Assembly: GCF_002197755.1 (NCBI RefSeq)
Contig: NZ_NHOT01000003.1
Span: 372,001 to 436,000, forward strand
DNA from: Pedobacter sp. AJM
GTDB taxonomy: Bacteria > Bacteroidota > Bacteroidia > Sphingobacteriales > Sphingobacteriaceae
DNA length: 64,000 nucleotides
Direction of reading: 5' to 3'
In this document: positions 37,695 to 46,664 of the stretch, piece by piece
Position numbering within the stretch: position 1 is the first letter of the stretch
How the letters are laid out: the number at the start of each line of letters is the position of its first letter
Notes under the pieces: generated by a model
Database searches by the model: none
Seen by the model: only the letters and a program-made list of their open reading frames with translations
What the model was told of the DNA's origin: nothing
Made by a program: the position numbers and the translations under genes

Positions 37695-38204
37695 TTATTT
37701 AGCATATTTCTGAAAAAGAAGAATCAAATTCTCGTCATTATCATCTTTTGCGATTCCAAGAGCACTAATACCTGATTTATTCTGGTGGTTAATATCTGCA
37801 CCATTTTCTAGTAAAAGTTTTACTAAAGGTATCCTGACTTCATCTTCACCTGGGTATGATACGATTGCTATTAATGGATTATTTTTATAGTTATCTAATA
37901 GCGATATGCTTGCGCCATTTTCAATTAATGACTTGGCTATCTCTAATTGGTTACCTTCACTATCTGGATTATCATCACCTAGATAATGTAATGGACTTTT
38001 CCCATCTATATCTTGTATGTTAACATCAGCTCCAAATTTGATTAGAAGGTTTACAACATCAATATGCCCGTTTATAACGGCAAAAGCTAAGGGGCTATAA
38101 CCAATATTATTTTTCTCATTTACATCTTTATCTCCTGCTAGAAGTAACTCTTCCAATTTTTGTTTATCACCTTTAATAGCCAGTTTGTGTAATTCGTATT
38201 CCAT
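37695..38204 (-). CDS. Ankyrin-repeat protein, probable immunity to the T6SS nuclease
   Basis: I chose ATG 38204 (MEYELHKLAIKGDKQKL), 25 bases after the effector stop codon; the longer frame would overlap the effector gene with non-ankyrin sequence. The 169-residue product has four to five ankyrin repeats, visible in GYSPLAFAVINGHIDVVNLL, GKSPLHYLG and RIPLVKLLLENGADINHQN. It has no signal peptide, so it acts in the cytoplasm. Ankyrin proteins are an established immunity class in polymorphic toxin systems, and position directly behind the toxin gene is the usual arrangement. Binding to the GH-E nuclease is therefore a good inference. Confidence 0.85.
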   Translation of the reverse strand: MEYELHKLAIKGDKQKLEELLLAGDKDVNEKNNIGYSPLAFAVINGHIDVVNLLIKFGADVNIQDIDGKSPLHYLGDDNPDSEGNQLEIAKSLIENGASISLLDNYKNNPLIAIVSYPGEDEVRIPLVKLLLENGADINHQNKSGISALGIAKDDNDENLILLFQKYAK

Positions 38205-38229
38205 AGTTATATTAAATATATTAAACTTA

Positions 38230-39642
38230 TTAGTTGTCAAAATCATATAATGAGATATCACTTTCGTGAGCATGTTTACTACTTGTTGCTGGTGTTTCTG
38301 GCCGATAATATTTAGGATCATTAAAATACTCTAAAAATTGATCTTTAGTAATTCTTCCTTCCATATATGCTTTACGAAGATGTCTATATTCATATCCAGG
38401 TTTATGTCCCATGCTCCAGACACCTTCTCGTGGTTCGCCTGGTTTCCAATTAATTTCCTCTTTAGATACAGGATCTTTAACTTTTCCAGTTCTCTTATTT
38501 TTGTTATTATTCCAAGTATCATTAATTGCATCATTAGTATGAGAGGGTCTATGATCTTCATAAGCTTTGCCTGTTCCACCGCTTTTAACCTTTCTTGGAT
38601 CGCTGGCAATTGTACCCGTCTTTAACCCATTGGGATTCCCTCTGGAATTTTTGAGCGTTCCATTGGCATCTCTAAAAGTACCTGGTGGATCTACTTTAAG
38701 ATTAAGCAAATATAATCCCAATAATGCATCAGACCACTGTAATCCGCTTATCCCCTCATTTGCAATACGACTACCAAATTCGTATTCTGGCAAAGCACCT
38801 TTTGCAAAACTATCTACAACACTTATTGACTCTCCATTTTCCCCTACTGCATCTTTGGCATAAGTTGTGGCGGCAGATTCGGCACCAAAGATTCCCCTAG
38901 ATCCTAAAGCTACACCAGCTCCAGTCCATCCTCCACCAATACCAAAACTTGCACCAATATTACTCATAACGCTCGCAACCGTTGGCCGCGCTAGTACCAT
39001 GCTAGCTCTGGTAAGGCTTATACCTGTTCCAACCGTTCCTCCAGAGCCTGCTACAGCAACACTACCAACTCCAAGCAAAGAGCCAACAGTTCCTACTGCA
39101 GCACCAGCAAAAGCACATTTAACCAATTCACTTCCATAACTAAGACCAGCATAGGCAATAGCGCCCATCCAACTTTTAATATTTGGTGCATATTGAACTG
39201 TTCCACCAGCCTTACAGGTCATGGTACATCCCCCCGTTATTACGGGCATACCTTGTAAAATCATATCTGGCTTTTTACTATCCCATTCTCTGGCTGGCCC
39301 CATTTTATGACCGCAAAGCAAACCGCCAATAACAGCACCAATAGCACCTCCAACGAGTCCAGCTACTGCACCTAACAAAATCAATCCTGCACCGCCAGTT
39401 GCAACTGTTAGTACACCCACGGCTACTGCAACAACTACAGCTATTGCAGCAATTATTGCCATTAGAAGCATATACTTTTTGCATCCAAAATCAATCCAAC
39501 TTATCGTACTGGTATCGGATTTTGTAATATATAAATGACCAGAACTATCATGCAGACTTTTTCTGGTGCCTTGAAAAGGAGAAGGCATTGCACCTTCCGA
39601 ACATATCCAAAAATCTTCTTCTGTGATAATTTTATTTCCCAT
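38230..39642 (-). CDS. T6SS PAAR-like (DUF4280-type) effector with C-terminal GH-E nuclease domain
   Basis: The 470-residue protein begins with half of a PAAR-like domain (CSEGAMPSPFQGTRKSL, then FGCKKYM). An inserted hydrophobic helical pair (about residues 57-110) follows, then the rest of the PAAR-like part (MPVITGGCTMTCKAGGTVQY). A glycine/alanine-rich central region follows. The last about 115 residues match the GH-E family of the HNH/Endo VII nuclease superfamily: G412-H413 in WSMGHKPGYEYRHL, E449 in YYRPETP, and the terminal H459-E460 in KHAHE, with GRITKDQFLEYFNDP between. It would sit on the VgrG tip and cut nucleic acid in a recipient. The gene starts 7 bases after vgrG. Confidence 0.88.
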   Translation of the reverse strand: MGNKIITEEDFWICSEGAMPSPFQGTRKSLHDSSGHLYITKSDTSTISWIDFGCKKYMLLMAIIAAIAVVVAVAVGVLTVATGGAGLILLGAVAGLVGGAIGAVIGGLLCGHKMGPAREWDSKKPDMILQGMPVITGGCTMTCKAGGTVQYAPNIKSWMGAIAYAGLSYGSELVKCAFAGAAVGTVGSLLGVGSVAVAGSGGTVGTGISLTRASMVLARPTVASVMSNIGASFGIGGGWTGAGVALGSRGIFGAESAATTYAKDAVGENGESISVVDSFAKGALPEYEFGSRIANEGISGLQWSDALLGLYLLNLKVDPPGTFRDANGTLKNSRGNPNGLKTGTIASDPRKVKSGGTGKAYEDHRPSHTNDAINDTWNNNKNKRTGKVKDPVSKEEINWKPGEPREGVWSMGHKPGYEYRHLRKAYMEGRITKDQFLEYFNDPKYYRPETPATSSKHAHESDISLYDFDN

Positions 39643-39649
39643 GAATAAA

Positions 39650-41431
39650 TTAATTTATAAATACATCGCCACCATCAATTTTAGTATTGCCACCTGTTAC
39701 ATGATTCGTTCCTATAATCTTATTGTTTGATCCAGAAATGGTATTATTGGTTGATGTAATAACAGTGTCTTTAGCATTAATATTTGTGGCATCGCCTTTA
39801 ATATCAATTTTTGCGGAGTTGCCTCCTTTTTTTGCAATCTCTATTTCTGATGCGTGGATTGTAATTTTATCCCCTTCGAGTGTGATTGCTGCTGCACCAT
39901 TGGTTAACACAACCGTTTGACTTGAAGTTACCGTGACCTTATTTTCGCCATCGACAACAATGTGATTGCCGCCTGTTTTATCTTTAATCGTAATGCCTCC
40001 ACCATCATTTAACTGAACAGTATGCCCACTTTTAGAAGTCAAACTTTTGCTGTTATTGCTTGCACTACCACCACTTCCGCTTTTACCATGGAAAACGGAG
40101 CCCAGTACAATTGGCCGGGCAATATTACCTTCTTCAAAACCTATCGCAACCTGGTCACCAATTTCAGGAATAAATACAAAGCCCCTGTTTTTGCTTACCT
40201 TTTCGCTGCTTCCGGCATCTGGGGTGATTACCCTCAGCCATTCAGTAACATCGTTAGTTTTACAGGCCCATTTAAACTTCACTTTAATCCGGCCATTTCC
40301 CTGTGGATCGGCATTGTCGATCACATCAGCCAGTTGCATATCCGGGTTGGGTTTATCATAATTTTTCACCAGGATGCGTTCGGTATTGGATACCACACCT
40401 TCGAAGGTATTGTGGTATTTTCCTGTTCCATCCAGGTTATGGGTGATACTGGTAATTAAAAACTGGCCCAGGCTTTCTGTTAAAAAAGCAACTTCCTGCC
40501 TGATGCTCATGGTAATTTCGGCGATGGTACCAATGCCCAATGCGGCATTATCGCCACTGGCATTCACTTTTAAAAGGTCACTGATGTGTGCCTTTTCTTC
40601 ATTATCTACATGGCTTTTGATGTCACTATTGTTATCTACCCTGATGAGCGAAGGCTGATTAAAGGTTTTGCTGTACATCAGGTTAGAAGCCTTGATGGCA
40701 TGTGCCAGATCAGGATTACCATCGGCCTGACCACTGCTTTCGCTTTGCAGCATTTCATCCTGTTTAGGGTTATACGCAAAGCGTTTATTCTTGATGGGGG
40801 CAACTTCCATCGCATATTGCAGGTTATGTACATCCCGGCCGTAAAATAAGGCAACATCTTTCTGCACATCAGGTTTACCAAAATTCAATTGCTGACCATC
40901 ATAGTACAACCATTCATAATATTCTCCCGATAGGCGGTTTAAAAACTCCCAGTCGCTCTCTTTATACTGAATGAGATAATCTATAGTGGATTGCCTGCTG
41001 GCATTCGCTACTATTTTGAGGTCGTTGGCCGGTGTATCGCTGGTGGCCAGTTTTACAATATCGTTCAAATCTTTATCCAGATAAGAGCCCAGATCCTGGC
41101 CACGATCAATCAATATGGTGGGACTGTAACCACTTACAATTAATACGCCATGATAGCCATGGCTTTGCGCCAGCTCTACCCGGGTAACCAAACCTGAAAA
41201 GTGTTGGAGTTGGTCTTGTGAATATCCGAAAGATGCCGTCAAGGTTTTACCCACAAAATCCCGACTATCATTTAAATTAATCAAACCTGGTGCACCCATC
41301 TGGTCGTGGTTAAACCGCAATTCAAAATAATGGTGACTGTTAAATTCTTGTTGAAGGCTGAAGGAGGCAAAATGGGTAATGGCCTTATCTTCTATATTGA
41401 TTTCGGTGATGAGTTTCTTTTCCATATGCAT
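39650..41431 (-). CDS. tssI: Type VI secretion tip protein VgrG (TssI)
   Basis: The 593-residue protein has gp27-like N-terminal domains, a gp5-like OB-fold region (GRIKVKFKWACKTNDVTEWLRV and FIPEIGDQVAIGFEEGN) and a C-terminal beta-helix needle of short repeats rich in N, T, G and I (about residues 480-593). The end (NTISGSNNKIIGTNHVTG) tapers into the docking site for a PAAR-type protein, which the next gene encodes. It is the tip of the secretion needle that delivers the effector. No tssB, tssC or membrane-complex genes lie in the window, so the island is an orphan cargo cluster using a machine encoded elsewhere. Confidence 0.95.
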   Translation of the reverse strand: MHMEKKLITEINIEDKAITHFASFSLQQEFNSHHYFELRFNHDQMGAPGLINLNDSRDFVGKTLTASFGYSQDQLQHFSGLVTRVELAQSHGYHGVLIVSGYSPTILIDRGQDLGSYLDKDLNDIVKLATSDTPANDLKIVANASRQSTIDYLIQYKESDWEFLNRLSGEYYEWLYYDGQQLNFGKPDVQKDVALFYGRDVHNLQYAMEVAPIKNKRFAYNPKQDEMLQSESSGQADGNPDLAHAIKASNLMYSKTFNQPSLIRVDNNSDIKSHVDNEEKAHISDLLKVNASGDNAALGIGTIAEITMSIRQEVAFLTESLGQFLITSITHNLDGTGKYHNTFEGVVSNTERILVKNYDKPNPDMQLADVIDNADPQGNGRIKVKFKWACKTNDVTEWLRVITPDAGSSEKVSKNRGFVFIPEIGDQVAIGFEEGNIARPIVLGSVFHGKSGSGGSASNNSKSLTSKSGHTVQLNDGGGITIKDKTGGNHIVVDGENKVTVTSSQTVVLTNGAAAITLEGDKITIHASEIEIAKKGGNSAKIDIKGDATNINAKDTVITSTNNTISGSNNKIIGTNHVTGGNTKIDGGDVFIN

Positions 41432-41653
41432 GTCAAGCTTAGTGGCAACGGGTAGGGAAACCCTAAAATTTCATTGCCGCTGCAACTTCTACCCAGGTGA
41501 AATGTGAAGATTGATTTCAGGTGGCAGGTGTTAATTTTTTATATGCTAAACTCCAGTTATGATTTTAAAAAATAAATGCTAAGCTATTTGAAAAATGGAG
41601 CATGAGTGGCAAATTAATATAGATTTGCACTGTTAGTGAAAGGGTTTGATACA

Positions 41654-41686
41654 CCAAAAGCAACAGGTAAAACCCGTTACTTTTGG
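41654..41686. terminator. Hairpin after the first tssD gene
   Basis: CCAAAAG (41654-41660) pairs with CTTTTGG (41680-41686), with further AAC/GTT pairing inside. It lies 18 bases past the stop codon of the hcp gene at 41704-42099. There is no good T-run on the minus strand, so it may stabilise the abundant Hcp transcript rather than end it. Confidence 0.35.
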
Positions 41687-41703
41687 CGATATCAAGTGGA
41701 GAA

Positions 41704-42099
41704 CTATGCCTTTGGCCAGTCATTTTCGTGTTCAGCATTACCCAGTTTGAGTTTTCTGGCTGATACTACGAAAGTAAGTGTCATTGGCGTATTATCATTT
41801 ACGGCGATACCCTCGCTGTATTGGATAATGTAGCCATCTTCAAAAGTTAATTCCTTCATTTTTGCATCTTCTTCACCTTTTTTGAAGACGATGGTTCCTG
41901 ACTGCGGCTTGTACTGGTTGTTCACCATTGATTCGATGACCGAAGTATCTTCAGTTGATTCGATTTCAATGTTGATGGTTCCACCGTATACCCCTGATGA
42001 CGGACGACCCTTAGCGTCTACATCCCTGTTTAATGAAAAGCTGCACTGTAAAACATCAAATTCCTTTGAACCTAATGTTAATCTGGTTTTAAATGCCAT
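41704..42099 (-). CDS. tssD: Type VI secretion tube protein TssD (Hcp), copy 1
   Basis: The 131-residue protein belongs to the Bacteroidota TssD family (start MAFKTRLTLGSKEFDVLQC, centre GRPSSGVYGGTI, end KLKLGNAEHENDWPKA). Hcp hexamers stack to form the tube that is fired into the target cell. A second copy of the same length follows upstream at 42227-42622; the two align without gaps, with strictly kept blocks NRDVDAKGRPSSGVYGG and SARKLKLGNAEH. The differences are mainly on strands that may face a cargo. It lies 272 bases upstream of vgrG. Confidence 0.93.
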   Translation of the reverse strand: MAFKTRLTLGSKEFDVLQCSFSLNRDVDAKGRPSSGVYGGTINIEIESTEDTSVIESMVNNQYKPQSGTIVFKKGEEDAKMKELTFEDGYIIQYSEGIAVNDNTPMTLTFVVSARKLKLGNAEHENDWPKA

Positions 42100-42226
42100 T
42101 TTTTAAGTGTTAAATGTTTTGAAAAGATGAATTGTAGTTAGCGGTTGGCGTGTGGTGAAGAGCATGGTCTTGGGCATCTGGTATCTAATTAACCTTATCC
42201 CTTCAACCTTTTACCCTCTACCTCTT

Positions 42227-42622
42227 TTACGCTTTAGGCCAATCGTTTAAATGCTCTGCGTTTCCGAGTTTCAGCTTTCTGGCTGAGATCTGGAATTTCA
42301 GTGTCATCGGGTGATCGCCCACAATGTTGATTCCTTCGGAATACTTAACAATGTAGCCATCTTCAAAATCAACTTCTTTCATTTTGGCATCTTCCTCAGA
42401 TTTCTTAATCAGAAGGGTTCCGGTAATGGGTTTGTACTGGTTGTTTACCATTGCTTCGATAATAGAGGTGTCTTCGGTCGACTCGATCTCAATATCAATG
42501 GTACCGCCGTAAACTCCGGAAGAGGGTCTTCCTTTAGCATCTACATCGCGGTTTAACGCATAGGCGCAATGAAGCACATCGTACTCCTTGCCCGAAAAAT
42601 TCAATCTAGCTTTGAAAGCCAT
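42227..42622 (-). CDS. tssD: Type VI secretion tube protein TssD (Hcp), copy 2
   Basis: This is the first gene of the T6SS island. The 131-residue product has the same length and overall sequence as the copy at 41704-42099 and shares the TssD marks NRDVDAKGRPSSGVYGG and NDWPKA. Differences include FSGKEYDVLHCAYAL near the start and INIVGDHPMTLKFQIS near residue 100. Two Hcp forms may give tubes for different cargo or simply raise the dose. The 127-base gap to copy 1 holds no clear terminator, so both are probably on one transcript. Confidence 0.93.
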   Translation of the reverse strand: MAFKARLNFSGKEYDVLHCAYALNRDVDAKGRPSSGVYGGTIDIEIESTEDTSIIEAMVNNQYKPITGTLLIKKSEEDAKMKEVDFEDGYIVKYSEGINIVGDHPMTLKFQISARKLKLGNAEHLNDWPKA

Positions 42623-43075
42623 AAGTTTTAAATTTAAGGTTAAATAATAGGTTTATTTGTAGCATCCGCCACACTTAATATAAACCAAAAATTAAGCCAA
42701 TTATTGTGTATATCACTCATTTTTAACAGATAAGCAGTAGCACCTGTCCCGTAAAATGGGGTCTGTGCCTTTTAAAACGCACATTTTTAGCCAGACAGAA
42801 ATTGTATGTAAACGAAAATTATTATTGTATTCCTATCATGATAGTAGCTGGACTGTAGAATTTATGGACAATGTGTGGCTTTATGCTACATCAAATTGTA
42901 CAGTATACCTGGTTACCAATCCATTGGTGCTATCAACTAATCAGATTTAAGAAACCCTGCAAGAAGAGTGTCTTCAATAGCAGAAGAAATGAAAATGATT
43001 TTAAGGTTGAGATCCGGAAGAATCCATGGGAATATAACTTGCTATAAGTGGAGTGCATTCAAGATTAATCATAAA
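42623..43075. other. Intergenic region between the T6SS island and the second galactan locus
   Basis: No gene is supported here. A 64-codon plus-strand frame at 42756-42950 has no motif. The piece CTGTCCCGTAAAATGGGG near 42747-42764 contains a short CCC/GGG inverted repeat and could be a worn mobile-element remnant, but nothing else supports this. Confidence 0.35.
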
Positions 43076-43111
43076 AATGCCCCCATCAAGAGTTTAACTT
43101 TTGGGGGCATT
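43076..43111 (-). terminator. Rho-independent terminator of the second galactan operon
   Basis: AATGCCCCCA (43076-43085) pairs with TGGGGGCATT (43102-43111), a GC-rich stem of 10 with a 16-base loop. On the minus strand it is followed by TTTTAT. It lies 21 bases beyond the stop codon of the GH35 gene. Confidence 0.85.
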
Positions 43112-43132
43112 GCTATATACAATCAATAATAT

Positions 43133-44974
43133 TTATTTTATCTCGTTTACCTGATCCAGGATGGGCTTCGCTAAACTGGTCAGCAGATTATTTTCAGGTT
43201 TATTCAACTCCAGTATAATGATTTCATTATCTCCTTTCTTTAACCATTCTGCCGGAAGATAAATGGTTTGCTGAGGGCCAATACCCCAGTATTTACCCAG
43301 GTTATGTCCGTTTACCCAAATCACTCCTTTACCCCACTTCCTTAAATCAAGATAGGTATCTTCAGGGCTTGTAACCTTAAATGATCCTGTTTTTAATACC
43401 GGCGTATTGCTTCTGGCCTTTGCGGCATTCATTTTTGAGGTTTCCACCTGATCAAAAGGTAATGAATACATGGTCCATGATTTAAGTGCTGTGCCAGCAA
43501 AAGAAACCTGACCAACAATACCTTTTTTGTTTTTCAACAAATTCGGGCCAAAGTTAATTCTGCCCATATTTTCTACAAATATTTCCAGCTGATGTTTTCC
43601 GGCTGGTACATCCAGCGTAAGGCTTTCCTGTCCTAATCTTCTGTCTAACGTACCTTTGCGCACGCCGTCAATGAAGATGATGCCGTAATCCCGGAGGCCA
43701 TCAATTTTCAGTTCACCTTTTTTACCTCCATTGATTTCAGTTTTATAAAGCATGTAGCCATATGCCTGATTCATGTCTTCAAATGTTAATGGATTCTGGC
43801 TTTGCTTTCCTTTTCCGATATAATCAAAAATACTGATTTCTTTAGTGAACTGAATAGGCTCCATTGCCGCAGCAGGTTTTGCTTTTGGTACTTCCGGCAA
43901 CTTTTGTCCCTTTGGCAAATGCTTTTCAATCACCGCCCTGAACTTCATAAATTTATCCGTGGCATTTCCAGCTTCATCCAGTGGTGCATCATAATCATAA
44001 CTGCTGATTTGCGGTTCAAACGGAATGGTATCCCTGAAGTTTGCGCCATTCATGAAACCGCGCGTACTTCCACCATGAAACATATACATGTTGATTGACA
44101 TTCCATTGGATAATACCGTATCTAACTTCCCGGTATATTGTTCTGCAGGAACTTTATGGTGCGGTGTGCCCCACCAATCGAACCATGCCGGGTACCATTC
44201 GGCTATGAAAAACGGGCCTTTCCCATCATTCAGACTGCGGATGGCTTGTTTTACTTTTACCGGATTATCCTGACCATTAATGGCCGGCATTAAACCTTTT
44301 AAATGTCCTTTTACAATATCCTTTTCCGGATCACAAGTGTATAAAAGTCCATCAAAACCTGCATCCACAAACATTTTCCGGTTCATTTCCAGGTAGACCT
44401 TATCCGCTCCGTACGAACCGTATTCATTTTCTACCTGAACCATAATGATGTTTCCACCGTGGTTAATCTGAAGTGGTGCCAGCTGCTTACCTACTTCATC
44501 TATGTATTTCTTGTATTCTGCCAGGTATTGTTTTTCACGGCTTCTTACTTCAAGTCCTTTTTCATTTTGTAACCAGTATGGATAACCGCCAAATTCCCAC
44601 TCGGCACATACATAAGGGCTTGGCCTGAGGATTACCCACAACCCTTCTTCCTTTGCAATTTTTACAAATTCTGCAATGTCATGATTGCCTGTAAAATCAA
44701 ATTTGCCCTTTTCAGGCTCATGTAAATTCCAGAAAACATATGTTCCAATGGTATTTAAACCCATTGCCTTGGCCATTTTCATCCTGGCACGCCAGGCTTC
44801 ACGTGGTACCCGGGGATAATGAATTTCTCCTGAGATGATTTGAAAGGGCTTATTATCCAGCATAAATGTGCTGTCTCCCAGTGTAAAAGAGTGCTCATTA
44901 CTTGCCTTTCCACATCCGAAAAGCATCATGGCCAGCATGATGGCATTAAAAAAAAGTATCTTGTGTTTTATCAT
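43133..44974 (-). CDS. GH35 beta-galactosidase, lipoprotein
   Basis: The 613-residue protein has a lipoprotein signal (MMLFGCGKAS) and a GH35 TIM barrel starting at FQIISGEIHYPRVPREAW. The acid/base is E184 in VQVENEYGSYG and the nucleophile is E259 in FIAEWYPAWFDWWG. Galactose-binding-like beta-sandwich domains follow, ending near ILELNKPENN. GH35 enzymes release terminal beta-galactose and several are active on beta-1,3 or beta-1,6 galactosyl chains. It is the last gene of the operon with GH30, SusD and SusC and should finish the digestion of imported galacto-oligosaccharides. Confidence 0.93.
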   Translation of the reverse strand: MIKHKILFFNAIMLAMMLFGCGKASNEHSFTLGDSTFMLDNKPFQIISGEIHYPRVPREAWRARMKMAKAMGLNTIGTYVFWNLHEPEKGKFDFTGNHDIAEFVKIAKEEGLWVILRPSPYVCAEWEFGGYPYWLQNEKGLEVRSREKQYLAEYKKYIDEVGKQLAPLQINHGGNIIMVQVENEYGSYGADKVYLEMNRKMFVDAGFDGLLYTCDPEKDIVKGHLKGLMPAINGQDNPVKVKQAIRSLNDGKGPFFIAEWYPAWFDWWGTPHHKVPAEQYTGKLDTVLSNGMSINMYMFHGGSTRGFMNGANFRDTIPFEPQISSYDYDAPLDEAGNATDKFMKFRAVIEKHLPKGQKLPEVPKAKPAAAMEPIQFTKEISIFDYIGKGKQSQNPLTFEDMNQAYGYMLYKTEINGGKKGELKIDGLRDYGIIFIDGVRKGTLDRRLGQESLTLDVPAGKHQLEIFVENMGRINFGPNLLKNKKGIVGQVSFAGTALKSWTMYSLPFDQVETSKMNAAKARSNTPVLKTGSFKVTSPEDTYLDLRKWGKGVIWVNGHNLGKYWGIGPQQTIYLPAEWLKKGDNEIIILELNKPENNLLTSLAKPILDQVNEIK

Positions 44975-45015
44975 GGTATTTAAATTTAGGATCAGCTCAC
45001 TGAATATTCTTGTTT

Positions 45016-46533
45016 CTATTTGTTGACAATAATGGTGGTAACGGATTTCGGAAGAAGATCTAAATGATCTGCATCCGCTACTGACCGCTTCAGGTGTTTC
45101 CCATCAGCAGTGGTATATAGGGTGATGTTTTTCTGTTTCGGATGGATTCCTGAAAGCTCCAGGTGAATGGCTTCCTCGCTATTATTTACAGCTACAGTAA
45201 TAAGTTTATTATCTTTAAGATAAGCGGAAATATAAAAATCCTGATCATTCGAAACATCCATATTTACCCTTAAGCTACCTGGTGCTATAAAACGGCTATA
45301 GTTCCCTAATGCCCAAAGCGTCTGGCTGTCATAAACCTTTCCGCCGGTTTTGCTTTTGTCTATATATACAAGGCCATCTTTATAATCACCTGTTGAAACG
45401 GCGAGCCACCATTGCCATGAAGTGGCGTTGGCATAAGTTAAATCATGATGGATCAGTTTGGCAATAAACAAAGCTGTAGTCATGCCCAGGTCGCGCCCCT
45501 CTCCTTTTAAAGAACTATCGCCTAGTACACAATATTCTGACATCCAGAATCTGAGCTGATCATATTTTGCGACTTCATCCTTCACTGAATTTCTGAGGGC
45601 TATAGCCTTTTGTTCCGGGCTGGTGGTGAAATAGCTATGTCCGGAAATACTCTGGTCCAGGTGATTCAGATTTCCCAGGTAGCCAGGAGAATTGCGATTA
45701 AAAAAATATTCGATCTGTTTACTTTTTGCTGTATCAGGATGATTGGTGAGGTAATTCAGCTGACCGGCTTCGGCAATCTGAATTTTTGTTTTCAAATGTG
45801 CCTGATCCAATGTGTTGCTCAGTTTCTTAACCAATACAGATATTTCACGGTTGGTATATGGACAACCCTCCTGGTTACCTTCATTCCATTTCCATTGCGG
45901 TTCGTTAATCGGACTTAAGTAATCCAGCTCGATACCTGTTTTCTTTTTGAGGATTTGAATGGTTTTAGAAAGGTCATGCGTAAAAGCATCCGCTTTGCTG
46001 AAATCAAGGTTACTATTTCCATCACCAGAAAATGCCTTTTGATTGCGTGTAAAATTAACATGAGGACTATTTACAAAACCAATAAAGTGTTTTACGCCTC
46101 TTGTTTTTGCAGCATTCATAAACCAAACCTGGCCGGGCATGGCATCTTCATTATAGGTTTTATTTAAAGTTAAAAAGGAAGCCTGTCTTCTCCATTCATC
46201 TTTTATTCCGCTGGCCTGACCTTGTTCAGCACTTCCCCCACCTATGGCGAAACGCCAGAAATTCAGTCCTATTCCCCGCGGATTCCCTTCCTGATCTGTT
46301 TGTGTACTAAAAAGCAAATCAGCCATTTTATTTTTTTCGGTATCGGGCCATAAACCTGCAAACTGGCAGGTCCAGGCATCAGAGGCACCGAAGCCTTCCA
46401 TGATTTGGGCAGGCTGATTAAAATTAAATTTAGCTTTAACGATACGTTGATTTTGGGCGCTGCTTACTACCGGAGCGGTAATGCCCAGCAGCAGTAGGAA
46501 AGCAAATGCCTTTTGTTGGAGGAGCAAGTTCAT
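45016..46533 (-). CDS. GH30 glycosidase, probable endo-beta-1,6-galactanase
   Basis: The 505-residue protein has a signal peptide (to about VVSSAQ) and the GH30 fold with a C-terminal beta-sandwich. The opening motif EGFGASDAWTCQFAG is what I associate with the endo-beta-1,6-galactanase subgroup (GH30_5). The acid/base is E211 in SPINEPQWKW and the nucleophile is E333 in FWMSEYCVLGD. Such enzymes cut the beta-1,6-galactan side chains of arabinogalactan proteins. The GH35 gene 41 bases downstream and the SusCD pair upstream fit this substrate. Glucosylceramidase or xylanase activity within GH30 is less likely but cannot be excluded without tests. Confidence 0.85.
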   Translation of the reverse strand: MNLLLQQKAFAFLLLLGITAPVVSSAQNQRIVKAKFNFNQPAQIMEGFGASDAWTCQFAGLWPDTEKNKMADLLFSTQTDQEGNPRGIGLNFWRFAIGGGSAEQGQASGIKDEWRRQASFLTLNKTYNEDAMPGQVWFMNAAKTRGVKHFIGFVNSPHVNFTRNQKAFSGDGNSNLDFSKADAFTHDLSKTIQILKKKTGIELDYLSPINEPQWKWNEGNQEGCPYTNREISVLVKKLSNTLDQAHLKTKIQIAEAGQLNYLTNHPDTAKSKQIEYFFNRNSPGYLGNLNHLDQSISGHSYFTTSPEQKAIALRNSVKDEVAKYDQLRFWMSEYCVLGDSSLKGEGRDLGMTTALFIAKLIHHDLTYANATSWQWWLAVSTGDYKDGLVYIDKSKTGGKVYDSQTLWALGNYSRFIAPGSLRVNMDVSNDQDFYISAYLKDNKLITVAVNNSEEAIHLELSGIHPKQKNITLYTTADGKHLKRSVADADHLDLLPKSVTTIIVNK

Positions 46534-46560
46534 GATGATGGGTAGATTTGAATAAGAGTA

Positions 46561-46601
46561 TAGATGGCAGCAAAAGTGATTTTATACAATGCTGCCATCT
46601 A
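46561..46601. promoter_or_regulatory. Stable hairpin in the susD-GH30 gap
   Basis: TAGATGGCAGCA (46561-46572) pairs perfectly with TGCTGCCATCTA (46590-46601). It lacks a T-run, lies 28 bases before the GH30 start and follows a proper terminator at 46629-46658. It may protect the downstream message end or control GH30 translation. Confidence 0.5.
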
Positions 46602-46628
46602 CACTTCCAATTTATTATAATAGTATGG

Positions 46629-46658
46629 AAAAACACAGCGATACATTGATCGCTGTGT
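46629..46658 (-). terminator. Intra-operon terminator directly after susD
   Basis: ACACAGCGAT and ATCGCTGTGT (46633-46642 and 46649-46658) form a 10-pair stem with a 6-base loop. On the minus strand five T residues follow (46633-46629). It lies only 7 bases after the susD stop codon, inside the operon, so it should end part of the transcripts and keep susCD expression above the enzymes. Confidence 0.75.
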
Positions 46659-46664
46659 AAAATT

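Noticed and set aside
40022..40459. A 145-codon plus-strand frame inside vgrG
   Set aside because: It overlaps the conserved OB-fold coding region of vgrG entirely and has no recognisable domain; it is a shadow frame.
41636..41833. A plus-strand frame after a TAGATTTG box near 41620
   Set aside because: Most of the frame is antisense to the conserved TssD coding region; the box alone is not enough to call a gene.
42756..42950. A 64-codon plus-strand frame in the gap before the GH35 gene
   Set aside because: It has no motif, and no convincing promoter or terminator of its own was seen for it.
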